This document shows, piece after piece, positions 32,370-42,599 of a stretch of DNA of 64,000 bases. The notes under the pieces are model-generated. The model did not search any database. It was not told where the DNA came from and saw only the letters and a list, made by a program, of their open reading frames with translations. This DNA comes from Phascolarctos cinereus (Eukaryota; Chordata; Mammalia; Diprotodontia; Phascolarctidae). The translations under genes were made by a program, and so were the position numbers. Position 1 is the stretch's first letter; each line of letters opens with the position of its first letter. The stretch spans positions 15,445,001 to 15,509,000 of the forward strand of contig NW_018343955.1 of NCBI RefSeq assembly GCF_002099425.1. The letters run 5' to 3'.

Positions 32370-33360
32370 TGGGTTTTTCTTAGTTCTGGACAGAAGTCTT
32401 CATCTGAGTCTGCCAATCCCTCTCACCCACCTAGTATAAAGAGAAATTCCCTAAAATCCCTTGTCACACTTTCCCCTGACCTGCCTGAGCAGCTGACTGC
32501 TTGGAGAATGACTGTCCATGTTCTCCAAAAAAATCCTCCATGTACTTTGGCTACTGATTCTCCAACTTCCTCTGGAGCTGCACTCAGTCAAAGCTATAGT
32601 CCCCTCTATGATCGGCACAGTCCTAATGCCTCTTTCCCTGGAATAAGTTCTAAGCCAGAAACAATGGGGAAACATGAAGGAGCAAATACTTGTGTGATAA
32701 GACAAGTTTTCGTCAGTCTCTTCTTCATCCAAAATTCTGAACAGCTGCTTACAATGAGCAAAATTCACTGAATTCTTCATTTATTGTTTCACAATATATG
32801 TAGGCTACTGATTCACCTAGTTACCAGAAGCAAAACACGATTTTGAGGGGCTTCTGTTAATCCAACTGGGAATGGGGAGGGGGGGGCGGGAAAGAGGTGG
32901 GGTGGGGAAAACCTACTTCTATAAGGCAGGACTTGCTTACTACGTGATCCAGCAGAAAGTGGACTGAACAAACAGCCAGGAGACCAGGGATTGAGTTCTA
33001 GTTCTAGTTTAGTAGTTTTAAAATAGAATAATTTCCTATAAATATTTGTCAGTGTGTGAAGTAGGGTGGGTTCAAGTCCTGACACATACTGACTGAGTGA
33101 CCTTGGGCAACCCACGGGACATCTCAGTGCTCTAGGCAACTAAAGCTTTAAGTTGTGATAGAAGGTGCCAGCCTACACTGGTAGAGGGAGTTTCCTCACC
33201 AGGGGTTCCTTCCTTCTTACTAAAGAACTCACAGGTCCAGTCTTTATCCTAGTTGGTCAGGATATGCACATAGATAGAAGATAGGTAGGTAGATAGATAT
33301 GTTCCTTTAAAGACATTGCATTTAACAGCTACAATCTATATTCTTGGTTGGCCTATATTT
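32370..33360. other. Mostly unassigned non-coding DNA
   Basis: No gene recognised. A degraded CORE-SINE-like piece lies at about 33070-33150 ('gactgagtgaccttgggcaa'), a short G-run at about 32880 and a TAGG/TAGA microsatellite at about 33270-33300. Confidence 0.35.
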
Positions 33361-33365
33361 GGATC

Positions 33366-33480
33366 AATTGTCAATAAACATTAATTAAGCACCTACTATG
33401 TGCCAGGCACTGTCCTAAGCCCTGGAGATACAAATAAGAAAAGGAAAGAAAGTCCTTTTCCTCAAGGAGCTTACAAATGA
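33366..33480 (-). repeat. L2 3' end, antisense
   Basis: 'acctactatgtgccaggcac' and 'cctcaaggagcttacaaatg'. The match is close to the L2 consensus. Confidence 0.88.
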
Positions 33481-33484
33481 ATGG

Positions 33485-33980
33485 CAGAAGACAATCCGCA
33501 AAAGGAAACTGGAAGGTTGGGGAGGCAGGGAGGCAATGCTGGGGGGTACCTGGCACTTGGAGTTGTGATGGTTGGCACAGGTATGTGATGTTCATGGAGC
33601 GGAAACCGAGCAGAGCAGCTGGTAGAAAATCTATAGCAGTAGATAGAGCCTATGCTGCTACTTCTTCCAACCAAATTTTGTTCCTTTAATTGAGAATTCC
33701 TTACTCTCATTAAGGGCTGAGGACATGAAAAAGGCATTTAAAAGCAACAATGATAGTAAACTTATATCAACAATGTGTTTGGGGACTAAAAGAATCAACT
33801 CGACTGTAATTTATGATTTTTGCAGACTGCAGATCATCCCTTAGCATGATAACCTATATTTCATACTGTCCACATTGATTCTCCATACAAGTGCCAAAAT
33901 TCTTCCTTCTGAAAGCCAGAACCACACCACTGCCAGGTCTCTCCCTGAAACAAAAAACTTCCATTCTATAAATGAGCAAA
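33485..33980. other. Unassigned non-coding DNA
   Basis: No repeat assigned. A weak L2-like stretch ('agccagaaccacaccactgc') is possible around 33890-33950. Confidence 0.3.
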
Positions 33981-33984
33981 TGAA

Positions 33985-34350
33985 TGAATGAAACAGCACT
34001 TATTAAGTACTACTAAGGGTCAAACATGACTATAAGAGGCCAGCTAGGTGGTTTCGTGAATAGAGTGCTGGAGGCCTGAAGTCAGGAAGACTCATCTTCC
34101 TGAGTTCAAAATCTGGCCTCAGACACGCACTAGCTAGGTGACCCTGGGAAAGTCATTTAACCCTGGTTGCCTCAGTTTCCTCACCTATAAAACAAGCTGG
34201 AGAAGGAATTTACAAACCACTCCAGTATCTTTGCCAAGAAAACCCCAAATGGAGTCATGAAAAGTCAGACATGCCTGAGCAACACCACAACAAAAATAAA
34301 TGAGTCAAACACTAGGTTAAGTGTTGAGGATATAAACACAAAAGCAAAGT
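33985..34350 (-). repeat. L2 3' end, antisense, split by Mar1
   Basis: 'cagcacttattaagtactac' on the left and 'aaacactaggttaagtgttg' plus 'aggatataaacacaaaag' on the right form one antisense L2 tail. Confidence 0.7.
34037..34300 (+). mobile_element. Mar1-type CORE-SINE, sense, inside L2
   Basis: Complete: 'ggccagctaggtggtttcgt', 'actagctaggtgaccctggg', 'tctttgccaagaaaacccca' and 'gcaacaccacaacaaaaat'. Confidence 0.92.
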
Positions 34351-34354
34351 TGTG

Positions 34355-34980
34355 CATAATAGATTTGCCATTTCATATGCAATCATCTTTTTTCCATTCT
34401 ATGTTCCAGAAATACTAGTTCAGAATCAAATACAATTTTAAAAAATAATGAAAATAATTAAAGAATTAGCCTTAAAAAAATTTAAATTCCCTGACTTCTG
34501 CCTTTAACCATACTAGTTGTAATCAAACCACTGTGCTTACATCACCCTGGGTAGACTTCCTTGAAAAGCTTTCCTCTTATAGCCTATGGGGATGTCTGGG
34601 TTTATTTTTAAGGATGAGAGAAAGCTGGGAACATTGTTATGCAATGGGGTAGGAGCTAGCAAACAGGAGATATTGAAGACAAGAGAGGAGTAAGGAGTGA
34701 AGGGTCAAGCTCCAAGACAGCACAGGTAGAGGGGCGGTGGAAAGAGAAGAGTGACTCTTTGACAGGGTCTTGAGCAAAGGAAGAAAGAATAGGGGAGAAT
34801 GCAGATAATTTTTTGAAGTATGGTGTAAAGGAGAAAAGAGGGGAAGAAAGCAAGTGAATTATTTTCCCCCTCACATTGGGGGTTGGGGCTGGGGAAATAG
34901 TGTGGAGAGCAATGTATTTCAAGTTAGAAGAACTGTCTCTTTTTTTCTCTTAAGCAAATAAAAACAGGAGCTGGTTGGGC
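34355..34980. other. Unassigned, partly GA-rich DNA
   Basis: No gene. 34640-34860 is purine-rich but not simple repeat. Confidence 0.3.
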
Positions 34981-34984
34981 ATCT

Positions 34985-35345
34985 TGGCCCTGCAGCTTTC
35001 TGCCTATGTGACCTTGAGCAAATCGCTTCAACTCTCAGTATCTCTGTTTCCTCATCTTTAAAATGAGGAAGTTGGATGAGATCAGAGGTTCTCTCCCTGG
35101 GTTCTGTAAACTTGTTAGGTTTCTTTTTTATATTTTGATAACTATATTTCAATATGAGTGACTTCCTTTGTAATACTAAACATTTTATTCTAAGCATTTA
35201 GAAACATGATTCTGAGAAGTGATTCAGAGACTTCACCAGACTGCTGGAGGCATCCATGATACAAAAAAAAGTCAAGAACGTCTGAATGCCTGCACTAGGT
35301 GATCCTGAAAAGTTTCTTCCTGCTTTAAATCCTATAGTGATTACA
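34985..35345 (+). repeat. MIR-type SINE, sense, split by a hAT-like element
   Basis: 'tgtgaccttgagcaaatcgc' and 'aaaatgaggaagttggatga' lie to the left. The MIR 3' end 'gcactaggtgatcctgaaaa' and 'tgctttaaatcctatagtga' lies to the right of the hAT element. Confidence 0.8.
35083..35286 (+). mobile_element. hAT-like non-autonomous element, copy 2, inside MIR
   Basis: It starts 'cagaggttctctccctgggt', has 'aacatgattctgagaagtga' and 'ttcaccagactgctggaggc', and ends 'caagaacgtctg'. It is the same family as the copies at 10454 and 40893. A clear 8 bp target duplication could not be read because the flanks are diverged. Confidence 0.7.
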
Positions 35346-35433
35346 TCTTTAGAGACCACTCAAAAGCCTTGGCAATTCTGTGGAGGGACTCCATAGCCAG
35401 GACCTTAGAAGCACTACAAATGTTCATTAGTTC

Positions 35434-35698
35434 ATCGTTTGTCCTTTCTTGAAGAGGACCATGACATCAGGAAGGTGATGTCATGACATGCAAGTGAATT
35501 GGATTTAAGTGAGGCAGAGATGTTCAAAGACATCAGCATAACTCTCTCCTCCAGAGCCATCTAGGTCCAGTGGCAAGATATAGATCAGGATGACTAGAGA
35601 TGGCCCTTGATGCATCGAGAGACCTTGGCCTTTTTAAGCTAAGATCTTTCCCAGGTCTCAGTTTGATTGGAAATGAGGCATAGTCAATTTTTTTTTTA
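35434..35698 (+). mobile_element. Non-CORE marsupial SINE, near full length
   Basis: 'atcgtttgtcctttcttgaa', 'gaccatgacatcaggaaggt', 'ccatctaggtccagtggcaa' and 'gatgactagagatggccctt', ending 'tcagtttgattggaaatgag' and a T-run. It is the longer relative of the fragment at 16329-16452. I recognise it as a marsupial SINE but do not assign a name. Confidence 0.75.
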
Positions 35699-35917
35699 CC
35701 TACCCCCTACAAAAACAAAGAAGTAAAATAAATCTGGGAGGGGAAGACCTTCAGGGTTTCTGGCTAAAACAGAAACAATTGCTACTTACACTCACTCTGA
35801 GCCATCAGAGCCCAAACCATGATCAAGTGAGGCTTAGGCTGGGACCTATTATTGGCCAATACATGAGAGCCAGAGTGAACTGAGTTTAAGGCATGGTCCT
35901 TAAAAAAGAAATCAAGT

Positions 35918-36080
35918 GGCACAGCTAGGCCACAGTGGATAGAGCACTGGCCCTGAAGTCAGGAGGACCTGAGTTCAAATCTGGCCTCAGACCAAACACT
36001 TGACACTTACTAGCTGTGTGACCCTGGGCAAGTCACTTAACCCCAATTGCCTAAAAGCAAAAAAAAAGAAAAGGAAAGAA
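35918..36080 (+). mobile_element. WSINE1-type SINE, sense, with 15 bp target duplication
   Basis: 'ggcacagctaggccacagtg', 'ggccctgaagtcaggaggac', 'cccaattgcctaaaagc' and an A-rich tail. Perfect repeats 'aaaaagaaatcaagt' flank it at 35903-35917 and 36081-36095. Confidence 0.93.
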
Positions 36081-36095
36081 AAAAAGAAATCAAGT

Positions 36096-36690
36096 TCATA
36101 AACCCCAAGATATCTTGTGAGGTTTCCATTTGGCCAGAGCATCACCTTTCTAATATCATCATCTTCTTCAAGAACGAAGGCCAAACACGATCTGTGAGTA
36201 GTAGTAGTCGTCTCCACTGGGGACCCAAGTGGCCAGTTCCAGTTGGACAACTCCAACAGTTCCCTCCAGCTGCTTTCTCCCTCTGCCCCTCCTTCCCTTC
36301 TTCCTTCTTTCCCTCCATCTCTCCCCTGCCTACCTCTTCTCCCTCTGTCCACATAGGGAATTCGTATGATAAGTGTAGTCCCAACTCGAACGCTGACAAA
36401 GGGCTCTTGAGCCAAATCAAGCTCCCTGGTTTAAAGGGAAATTAGGCCACTTGTCACTTCTTCAACTCAGGAGGTCTGCCCAGCAATGCAGCAGAGAAAC
36501 ATTCACCCAAAATTCCAGTAAAGAAGATTCTTCCTCCACTTAGAAATTCCAACCAACTTGTTGTTTTTCAAGGTTCATCTTTATAAAAGGCCAACAGAAT
36601 GGGTTGGGTTACCCATCAGACCCTTCCCCTTATACCTTCTACCCTGTGGAAAAGCAGCCCAGCTATCTGACACATGGTCTTCAATCCAAT
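36096..36690. other. Unassigned non-coding DNA
   Basis: A short pyrimidine-rich stretch lies at 36270-36345. No repeat or gene recognised otherwise. Confidence 0.3.
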
Positions 36691-36699
36691 CCTACATCT

Positions 36700-36845
36700 T
36701 ACCAAATTTTCCAGCTGGCTTGACAAGAGTCCCCAGAGGTTAAAGGATTTACCCCAGGTTACAGCGTGAGTCAGTTGCTCAGCTATGTTGTAAAAAGTTG
36801 GGTTTATTCTGGTTTCCAGACTTTCTCTCTAACCATCAGACCACA
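36700..36845 (-). repeat. MIR fragment, antisense
   Basis: 'cagaggttaaaggatttacc', 'ccaggttacagcgtgagtca' and 'tctctctaaccatcagacca'. Confidence 0.65.
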
Positions 36846-37063
36846 TGGTCTCTTCTCTGCTATAGGATAGGCCTGTCTGCAGAGAAATGGGATTAAGTCA
36901 TTAAAGAGTGGTTTCCGAAGTCTGCAGAAGCAGCAGCAACAATGGCCATTTCTACATTACATTTTAAGAATGCTATTTGTTTTGGCAGCCCAGCCCTTTA
37001 TTACACATTCCTACCACTTAATTGTCCTTGCAAAGGTAAACATGAGACCTTCCTTAGGAAGGC

Positions 37064-37362
37064 TGGAAGCTGCCTAAGAAGCAGCCAACTTCTTTCTCAA
37101 TGTGGGAGTAAACTCCATACATCCAGCAGCAGGCTGAAAGGTGGCCCCTTCTCCTCTGGGTCATTTGTTTCCTGCGCTTCTGTACCCATTCCCTGTGAAA
37201 CTCCAAAAGAAAAAAGAATCCCACAACTGTTATGAGTTGCTGCCTCTCTCTTTTCCATTTCCTCTGACCTTCAAGATTTGGTTCATGGAGGCTACAGGAC
37301 CAACATTTTTTCTTCTTCAAAAGTAACACAAAGCTTTCCTTTTTATATTACCATTGCAGTGC
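37064..37362. repeat. Duplicated 299 bp segment, copy A
   Basis: This stretch recurs at 39222-39519 in the same orientation, with about 92% identity by eye and three small gaps. Flanks on both sides differ. It matches no family I know. It ends in a pyrimidine run followed by 'attaccattgcag', which resembles a splice acceptor. Confidence 0.85.
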
Positions 37363-37410
37363 TGAACAGGGTCATGGAAGCACAGATTTAGAGCTGGAGA
37401 TCAACCAGTC

Positions 37411-37820
37411 CAGGGCTCTTAACCCTTTTGTGTATATGTCACAAACAACTTTGGCAGTCTGATAAAGTCTAGGGAATTATGTTTAGTTGGTTCAATGGGT
37501 AGAGTGCTGGGCCTGCAGTCTGAAAGACTCCTCTTCCTGAGTTCAAATCTGGCCTCAGATACTTCCTAGCTGTACGACCCTGGGCAAGCCACTTAACCCT
37601 GTTTGCCTCAGTTTCCTCATCAATAAAATGAGCTGGAGAAGGAAATGGCAAACCAAGGAAATGGCAAACCACTTCAGTATCTTTGCTAAGAAAACCCCAA
37701 ATGGGATCACAAAGGGTCAGGTATGACTGAAAAATGACTAAATAATGACAATAATAAAGACATAGGATTACAAAGGGAATCAATTATGGTGAAAAAAGAG
37801 AGGTAATTATTTTTATGGAT
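37411..37820 (-). mobile_element. hAT-like non-autonomous element, copy 4, split by Mar1
   Basis: 'cagggctcttaacccttttg' and 'ctttggcagtctgataaagt' are the reverse complement of the family at 10454, 35083 and 40893. After the Mar1 it resumes 'acataggattacaaagggaa' and 'tcaattatggtgaaa', then fades near 37820. Confidence 0.65.
37478..37759 (+). mobile_element. Mar1-type CORE-SINE, sense, with internal 16 bp duplication
   Basis: Head 'ggttcaatgggtagagtgct', CORE 'gtacgaccctgggcaagcca', tail 'aagaaaaccccaaatgggat'. The unit 'aaggaaatggcaaacc' occurs twice in a row (37639-37654 and 37655-37670), a change private to this copy in the window. Confidence 0.92.
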
Positions 37821-37864
37821 ACCTGAAATCTATCCACAGGCTCCTCCTTTCTGCTCCTCAGGTT

Positions 37865-38250
37865 AAGATCTCATTCAACACTCTCATTTTGCACATGAGG
37901 GAACCAGGGTCTGTGGAGGTAAAGTCACTTGTTCAAGGTAGCAGAATGCAGGATTCAAGCCCAGGTCACTGGACTTCCAAGTTAATGCTTTTCCCACTGC
38001 AGTGTAGTTCTGGACTTGACCCAATTTCAAATTCACAAATACCTACTAGTCATGGGGATCTGGGGAAGTTCTATCACCTTACTGAACTTCACCTTCCTTA
38101 GTGTAAAATGAGGATATTAATTAGGGCCTTGAAGTAAATTACCTGGAAATTCTGAATAAAACACTTTGCAAGCCTCAAAGTGCTTATAATTGAAGGGATT
38201 GGATTAAATGATCTCTAAGATCGCTTCCAACTCTAAATCCTTATAATTAT
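37865..38250. repeat. MIR fragments, mixed orientation
   Basis: An antisense piece lies at about 37865-38010 ('ctcattttgcacatgaggga', 'gattcaagcccaggtcactg'). A sense piece lies at about 38030-38200 ('gatctggggaagttctatca', 'aaaacactttgcaagcctca'), with a further MIR 3' end to 38250. Confidence 0.6.
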
Positions 38251-38274
38251 TATAATAGGAAACCATAGTCAATG

Positions 38275-38502
38275 TTAATAGTAGTTAACATTTATGTAGC
38301 ATTTACTGTGTGCCAGGCATGTTACTAAGCCCTTTATAATTTTCTTTTCATTTGATCCTCACAACAACTAGGAGGTAGGTGCTATTATTATCCCCATTTA
38401 TTACCCAGAGTCAAATAGCTAATAAGTATCTGAGGCAAATTTGAACTCAGGTCTTCCTTACTCCAGATCCTGAACTCCAGCCACTGCACCACCTAGCTGC
38501 CC
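38275..38502 (-). repeat. MIR/CORE-SINE, antisense
   Basis: 'tttactgtgtgccaggcatg', 'tcatttgatcctcacaacaa', 'gaactcaggtcttccttact' and 'ccactgcaccacctagctgc'. Complete. Confidence 0.9.
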
Positions 38503-38732
38503 CTATGTTGTCAGAGATACTAAGCCCCACACTTAGGTGACTAAACTCCATATAAAATATAAATTCAATAGTATACCCCTACCAACCCTCATGATATAAG
38601 AAACAAGAAGCTACAAAAATACAGATATGCAGATCACTGTCCCAGGTCTTAGGAAGTAGAAAACAAGCCATAAGTAACACAAATAAATTGCAATAGTAGA
38701 AAAATGGCACAACCAGAAGCTTACACTCACAG

Positions 38733-39010
38733 AATGATAGAATCACAGTGTTGTCAGGGATCTCAGAGGCCATCTAGGCCAAACCCTCTACAGTATACCC
38801 AGCAAAAGGTCATCTGGTTGATGACCTCTGCTTGGAGACATCCAGTGAGGAGAGACCCTCTGCCTCCCAAAGCTATCCATTCTACTTTCTTTAGGAAGAG
38901 GTTCCTTCAACGGAGCCTGTCCGCCCTTCCTAGTTCTATTGTCTGGGGCCAAGCAGAACAAGTCTAATCCCTATTTTTCTTGGTAGAATATCAAATAATC
39001 GAAGACAGCC
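38733..39010 (+). repeat. CR1/L3 LINE fragment, sense
   Basis: 'agaatgatagaatcacagtg', 'tcagaggccatctaggccaa', 'ggggccaagcagaacaagtc' and 'aatatcaaataatcgaagac'. It is the best preserved CR1/L3 piece here, from the 3' part of the coding region, without a usable open frame. Confidence 0.8.
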
Positions 39011-39069
39011 AAAATCCCCCTTCTACCTCTCCCACCTCAGTCTTCTCTTACTTATTCAGTGCAGTTCAG

Positions 39070-39180
39070 CTCAAATCAATTCATTTACTGAATATTTATT
39101 ATGTGCAATGCTCTGGGCTAGGCATCAAGAGAGATGTGGAGATAAATAAAGCAAGGTTCCTGACCTCCCGGACTTTTCAG
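39070..39180 (-). repeat. L2 3' end, antisense
   Basis: 'actgaatatttattatgtgc' and 'ctctgggctaggcatcaaga'. Confidence 0.7.
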
Positions 39181-39221
39181 TGCTTACTGACAGCATCTAA
39201 GAAGTTTTCAGGGAGTGGGAG

Positions 39222-39519
39222 TGGAAGCTGCAGAAGAAGCCAACTTCTTTCTCAGTGTGGGAGTAAACTCCATACATCCAGCAGCAGGTGAAGGGCGGTC
39301 CCTTCTCCTCTGGGTCATTTGTTTCCTGCTCTTCTGCACTCATCCTCTGTGAAACTCCAAAAGGAAAAAGAATCCCACAACTGTTAAGAGTTGCTGCCTC
39401 CCTCTTCTCTATTTCCTCTGACCTTCAAGAAGATTTGGCTCATGGGGGCTACAGGACCAATATTTTTTCTTCTTCAAAAGTAACACAAAGCTTTCCTTTT
39501 TGTATTACCGTTGCAGTGC
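39222..39519. repeat. Duplicated 299 bp segment, copy B
   Basis: Same orientation as copy A at 37064, 2158 bases downstream. Shared stretches include 'gagtaaactccatacatcca', 'gtgaaactccaaaag' and 'caaaagtaacacaaagcttt'. Copy B lacks three bases near its start and has three extra ('aag') near 39429. Confidence 0.85.
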
Positions 39520-39551
39520 CTTATTCATTTATAACCTGTTTTGTGCTTTTC

Positions 39552-39700
39552 TTTTTTCTTTTTTTGTGTGAGGCAATTGGGGTTAAGTGACTTGCCCAGA
39601 GTCACACACCTAGTAAGTGTTATGTGTCTGAGGGCAGATGTGAACTCAGGTCCTCCTGATTCTAGGGCTGGTGCTCTATCCACTGCACCACCTAGCTGCC
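39552..39700 (-). mobile_element. WSINE1-type SINE, antisense, with about 17 bp target duplication
   Basis: A T-rich start, 'gtgaggcaattggggttaag', 'gaactcaggtcctcctgatt' and 'ccactgcaccacctagctgc'. Repeats 'cctgttttgtgcttttc' at 39535-39551 and 39700-39716 are identical. Confidence 0.93.
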
Positions 39701-39716
39701 CTGTTTTGTGCTTTTC

Positions 39717-39870
39717 AAGGCACTTTCATGCCTACTGTCTCCAGGGATCCTCACAAGGATCCTATGAGCAGAGCCAATAATAATATCACATTTTGCACAT
39801 GGGGAAACTGAGACACAAAGGGGTTTACTGACTCTTCTGAGGCTTGAAGTAGAATACAGACAACCTTGAC
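39717..39870 (-). repeat. MIR-type SINE, antisense
   Basis: 'tccagggatcctcacaagga' and 'catggggaaactgagacaca'. The WSINE1 sits at its 3' edge. Confidence 0.75.
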
Positions 39871-39879
39871 TTCTTATTA

Positions 39880-40280
39880 AGGATTCCTTCCACTGTACTT
39901 CACTTCATCCAGGAAGCAAGAAGCTGTATAAAGGAAAAATGGACAGGATTTAGTGAATTTTGTGGGAAAGGGAAGAGCCAAAGGCACCCAGATTTCATTA
40001 CTATCAAAAGCTGGTCTATAACCCCAGTGGAAAGACAGGAGCCATTTTTCAGTCAATACCAGCAAGTTGAAAACCATTCCCCAAATGCAAAGTTAATTCA
40101 AGGACTGCTGTTATTTTTTAAAAAGGACCCCTAAAGTATTCAGCAGACCGTTTTACTATAAAAGGAGATAGTTTAAGGTAACAGGAGCTTAAAATTCATT
40201 AGAACCTCATTTTTACATGGATCAGATTTAGATTCATATACCATTATGTTCACCTTCTCCCTACATAGAAAAGGATCACA
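39880..40280. other. Unassigned non-coding DNA
   Basis: Nothing recognised. Confidence 0.3.
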
Positions 40281-40286
40281 GGATCT

Positions 40287-40480
40287 TGGAGATCAATTAC
40301 TTAACAAGCATTTTAAAAAACCTCTCCTATGTGCCAGGCATTGTGTTAGGTGCTTGGGATACACAGAAAAAAATGAAGCCTTCAGAGAGCATGCACTGCA
40401 TTATGGGAAAAAACAGATGCTCATGTAAATAGATGCAAAATGTATGCAAAGTATGAATGAAGCCTGCCTGTGAGAGAGAT
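40287..40480 (-). repeat. L2 3' end, antisense
   Basis: 'ctcctatgtgccaggcattg', 'taggtgcttgggatacacag' and 'gatgctcatgtaaatagatg'. Confidence 0.8.
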
Positions 40481-40484
40481 TTGG

Positions 40485-40890
40485 GGAGAGAGATTGACCT
40501 TGACTGCCAATCTTGCCCCTCAATCCTTTTTTCAAAAGGGAGAATACTGGAAAGCTGTAAAATACACTGGCAGAGAGGCTATCAGAAAATCTGAACTGCT
40601 CCTTCACAGTCCGGTGGACATGGAAATGATAATGCCTAAGATCCTTTGCTCTGGGGGCACTGAGAGATGGCTCAAGACACAGACCAATGCAGGGACCTCT
40701 TCTTCCTAATAAAGCAGGTTTTCCTCCTCACATTTGGCTGGATGTGCTAGATTGTCTGCTCTTAATCTATTATTTCCATCGAGTATTTACTTGCTATAAG
40801 CCATTGGCCAATGAAAATGCTAAGATATGTGTATTTTTATTTAAGACGTAAAATAGAGAGAGGATAGGAATAGAGTGTTTATTATTTTGA
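40485..40890. other. Unassigned non-coding DNA
   Basis: No repeat or gene recognised. Confidence 0.3.
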
Positions 40891-40892
40891 TG

Positions 40893-41088
40893 CAGGGGTT
40901 CTTATCCTGAGGTCCATGAACTTTTTAAAAAATTATTTTGAGAGTTCCATTTCAATTAATTGGTTTCTTTTGTCCTATGTATTTTATTTTATTTTAAAAA
41001 CATGATTCTGAGAAGAGGTCCATAGGGTTCAAATTACTGTAAAAGGGATCCACAACACACACACAAAAAAAGATGCTAAGATCTCCTG
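40893..41088 (+). mobile_element. hAT-like non-autonomous element, copy 3
   Basis: 'caggggttcttatcctgagg', 'aacatgattctgagaagagg' and the end 'gctaagatctcctg'. It has the best preserved 5' terminus of the four copies. Length 196 bp, close to the 195 bp of copy 1. Confidence 0.75.
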
Positions 41089-41094
41089 TTCTAG

Positions 41095-41500
41095 GAGGAT
41101 AAAACTTTGATCAGTTGGGGCTGATCTGGGGGCTTGAAGCTATTTGGACAAAGTGAGAAAGTGGTTTTAGACTAAACATGAATGGCATATGAATTTATTA
41201 ATCAAATCCTCCTAGAAATAAATTATAAGTTGATAAAAGTAGAGGGCTTCAAAGTAAGCAAACATAGGGTAAGCTTGTTTTCCTTTTCAGAACACTAGCC
41301 ACCATTTTTCACAGACTCAATTTGAAAGGAAGGACACACCTCTGAGAAAGGAGATAAATTTTTTTTTAAAAAGTTGTATTGACAGTAAAGAGGGAATTTT
41401 CTCCTCCTCCAAATTACTGTCACTTTAGCCTGACTTGCTAGCTAGCACCATCTGCTTTCCACAAAGGGTATTTTTCAAAGGAAGAGGGTTGTGAGAAGAT
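41095..41500. other. Unassigned non-coding DNA
   Basis: Nothing recognised. Confidence 0.3.
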
Positions 41501-41504
41501 CCTA

Positions 41505-41740
41505 TCAGCCATGGGGATTAAGAAAGGCTGACATGATGTAAGGAAGAGTCTTTGAAGGAAGCTAGGGATTCTAAGAGATGAAAGTGAAGAAGGATTATAT
41601 TCCAGACATGAGGGAACAGTCTGTGCAAAGATATGGAAACCAGAGATAGAATCACATGCACCAGGGATGGCAAGTAGGCCAAGTTGGTGCCCAGTGAGTA
41701 TAAAGAAGAGTAATGAGTGTAACAGGACTTTGATGAATAT
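41505..41740 (-). repeat. L2 3' region, antisense
   Basis: 'tttgaaggaagctagggatt', 'ctaagagatgaaagtgaaga' and 'aacagtctgtgcaaagatat' are the complement of the L2 segment upstream of its tail. Confidence 0.7.
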
Positions 41741-41929
41741 CTAAATCACCTAAGATGAAGGAATCCACATGGGAGATGCCCAGGACCTGCTTCTGAGAAG
41801 TAAGGTTCTGAGCCAAAATTCTGACCCAGTTCTTCCAGTTACAAATCCAATGACCTTTAAAGCATAATATTAGCTGATTAGCCTATACAGTATAGCAATC
41901 ATGTTAATCCTATTTCAGGGCTTTTATTA

Positions 41930-42020
41930 GAGATAAAATGGGATAACATTTGTAAAGAGCTTTGTAAACCTTCACACGCAATATAAATGCCAGCTCTTAT
42001 TACTATTTTATTTGACTCAA
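41930..42020 (+). repeat. MIR 3' fragment, sense
   Basis: 'catttgtaaagagctttgta' and 'caatataaatgccagctctt'. Confidence 0.75.
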
Positions 42021-42043
42021 ATTTGCCAAGGGCTATAATTTTC

Positions 42044-42283
42044 AAGGCAGCTAGTTGGCTCACTGGATAGATTGCTGGGCTTGAAGTCAGAAAGACCTGA
42101 GTTCAAATGTGGTCTCACATATTCACCAGCTGTGACCCTGGGTAACTCACTTAACCTGTTTGCCTTAATCCACTGGAGAATGAAATGACGAGCCACTCCA
42201 GTATCTTTGCCAAGAAAACCCTACATGTGGTCATGAAGCCAGAGATTACTGAAGAGTCAGACTGGACTAAACAACAACAATTT
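42044..42283 (+). mobile_element. Mar1-type SINE, variant with 'ccttaatccactggagaa'
   Basis: Normal head and CORE, but CORE passes directly from 'gtttgcc' to 'ttaatccactggagaa', skipping 'tcagtttcctcatctgtaaa'. The copy at 56998-57222 has the same junction, so this marks a subfamily. Confidence 0.88.
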
Positions 42284-42599
42284 CCACATATCTTCAAAAG
42301 AAGGGAAAATAGATCTAAATAGCAAATGAGATAACCTTTCTCTTCTTATGGGAAACATATATAACAATGTTATTTGTTATTCAATTAATTAGCATAAACA
42401 GAGACCATAGACATATATATTTTAACATCCACTATGGTACTCAATCTATTCAAGTAGCCCTGACATAGAACAATTATGATATTAAATTTATACCTGCCTA
42501 TTAGAGTACCCTGATTTTTAACAAACTTTTCTTGATGGTGATAATGTCTTTTTGTTGATAAAATTTAAAAATTAATTCCCATAATCTCCCTGAGGAATC

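Noticed and set aside
37330-37362. Splice-acceptor-like pyrimidine run plus 'gcag' in both copies of the duplicated segment
   Set aside because: No open frame with a known domain follows in either copy, and such motifs are common.
41400-41470. 'caccatctgcttt' at about 41447, resembling the middle part of the Y-box composite
   Set aside because: The match is only 13 bases and the flanks do not continue as in copies A and B.
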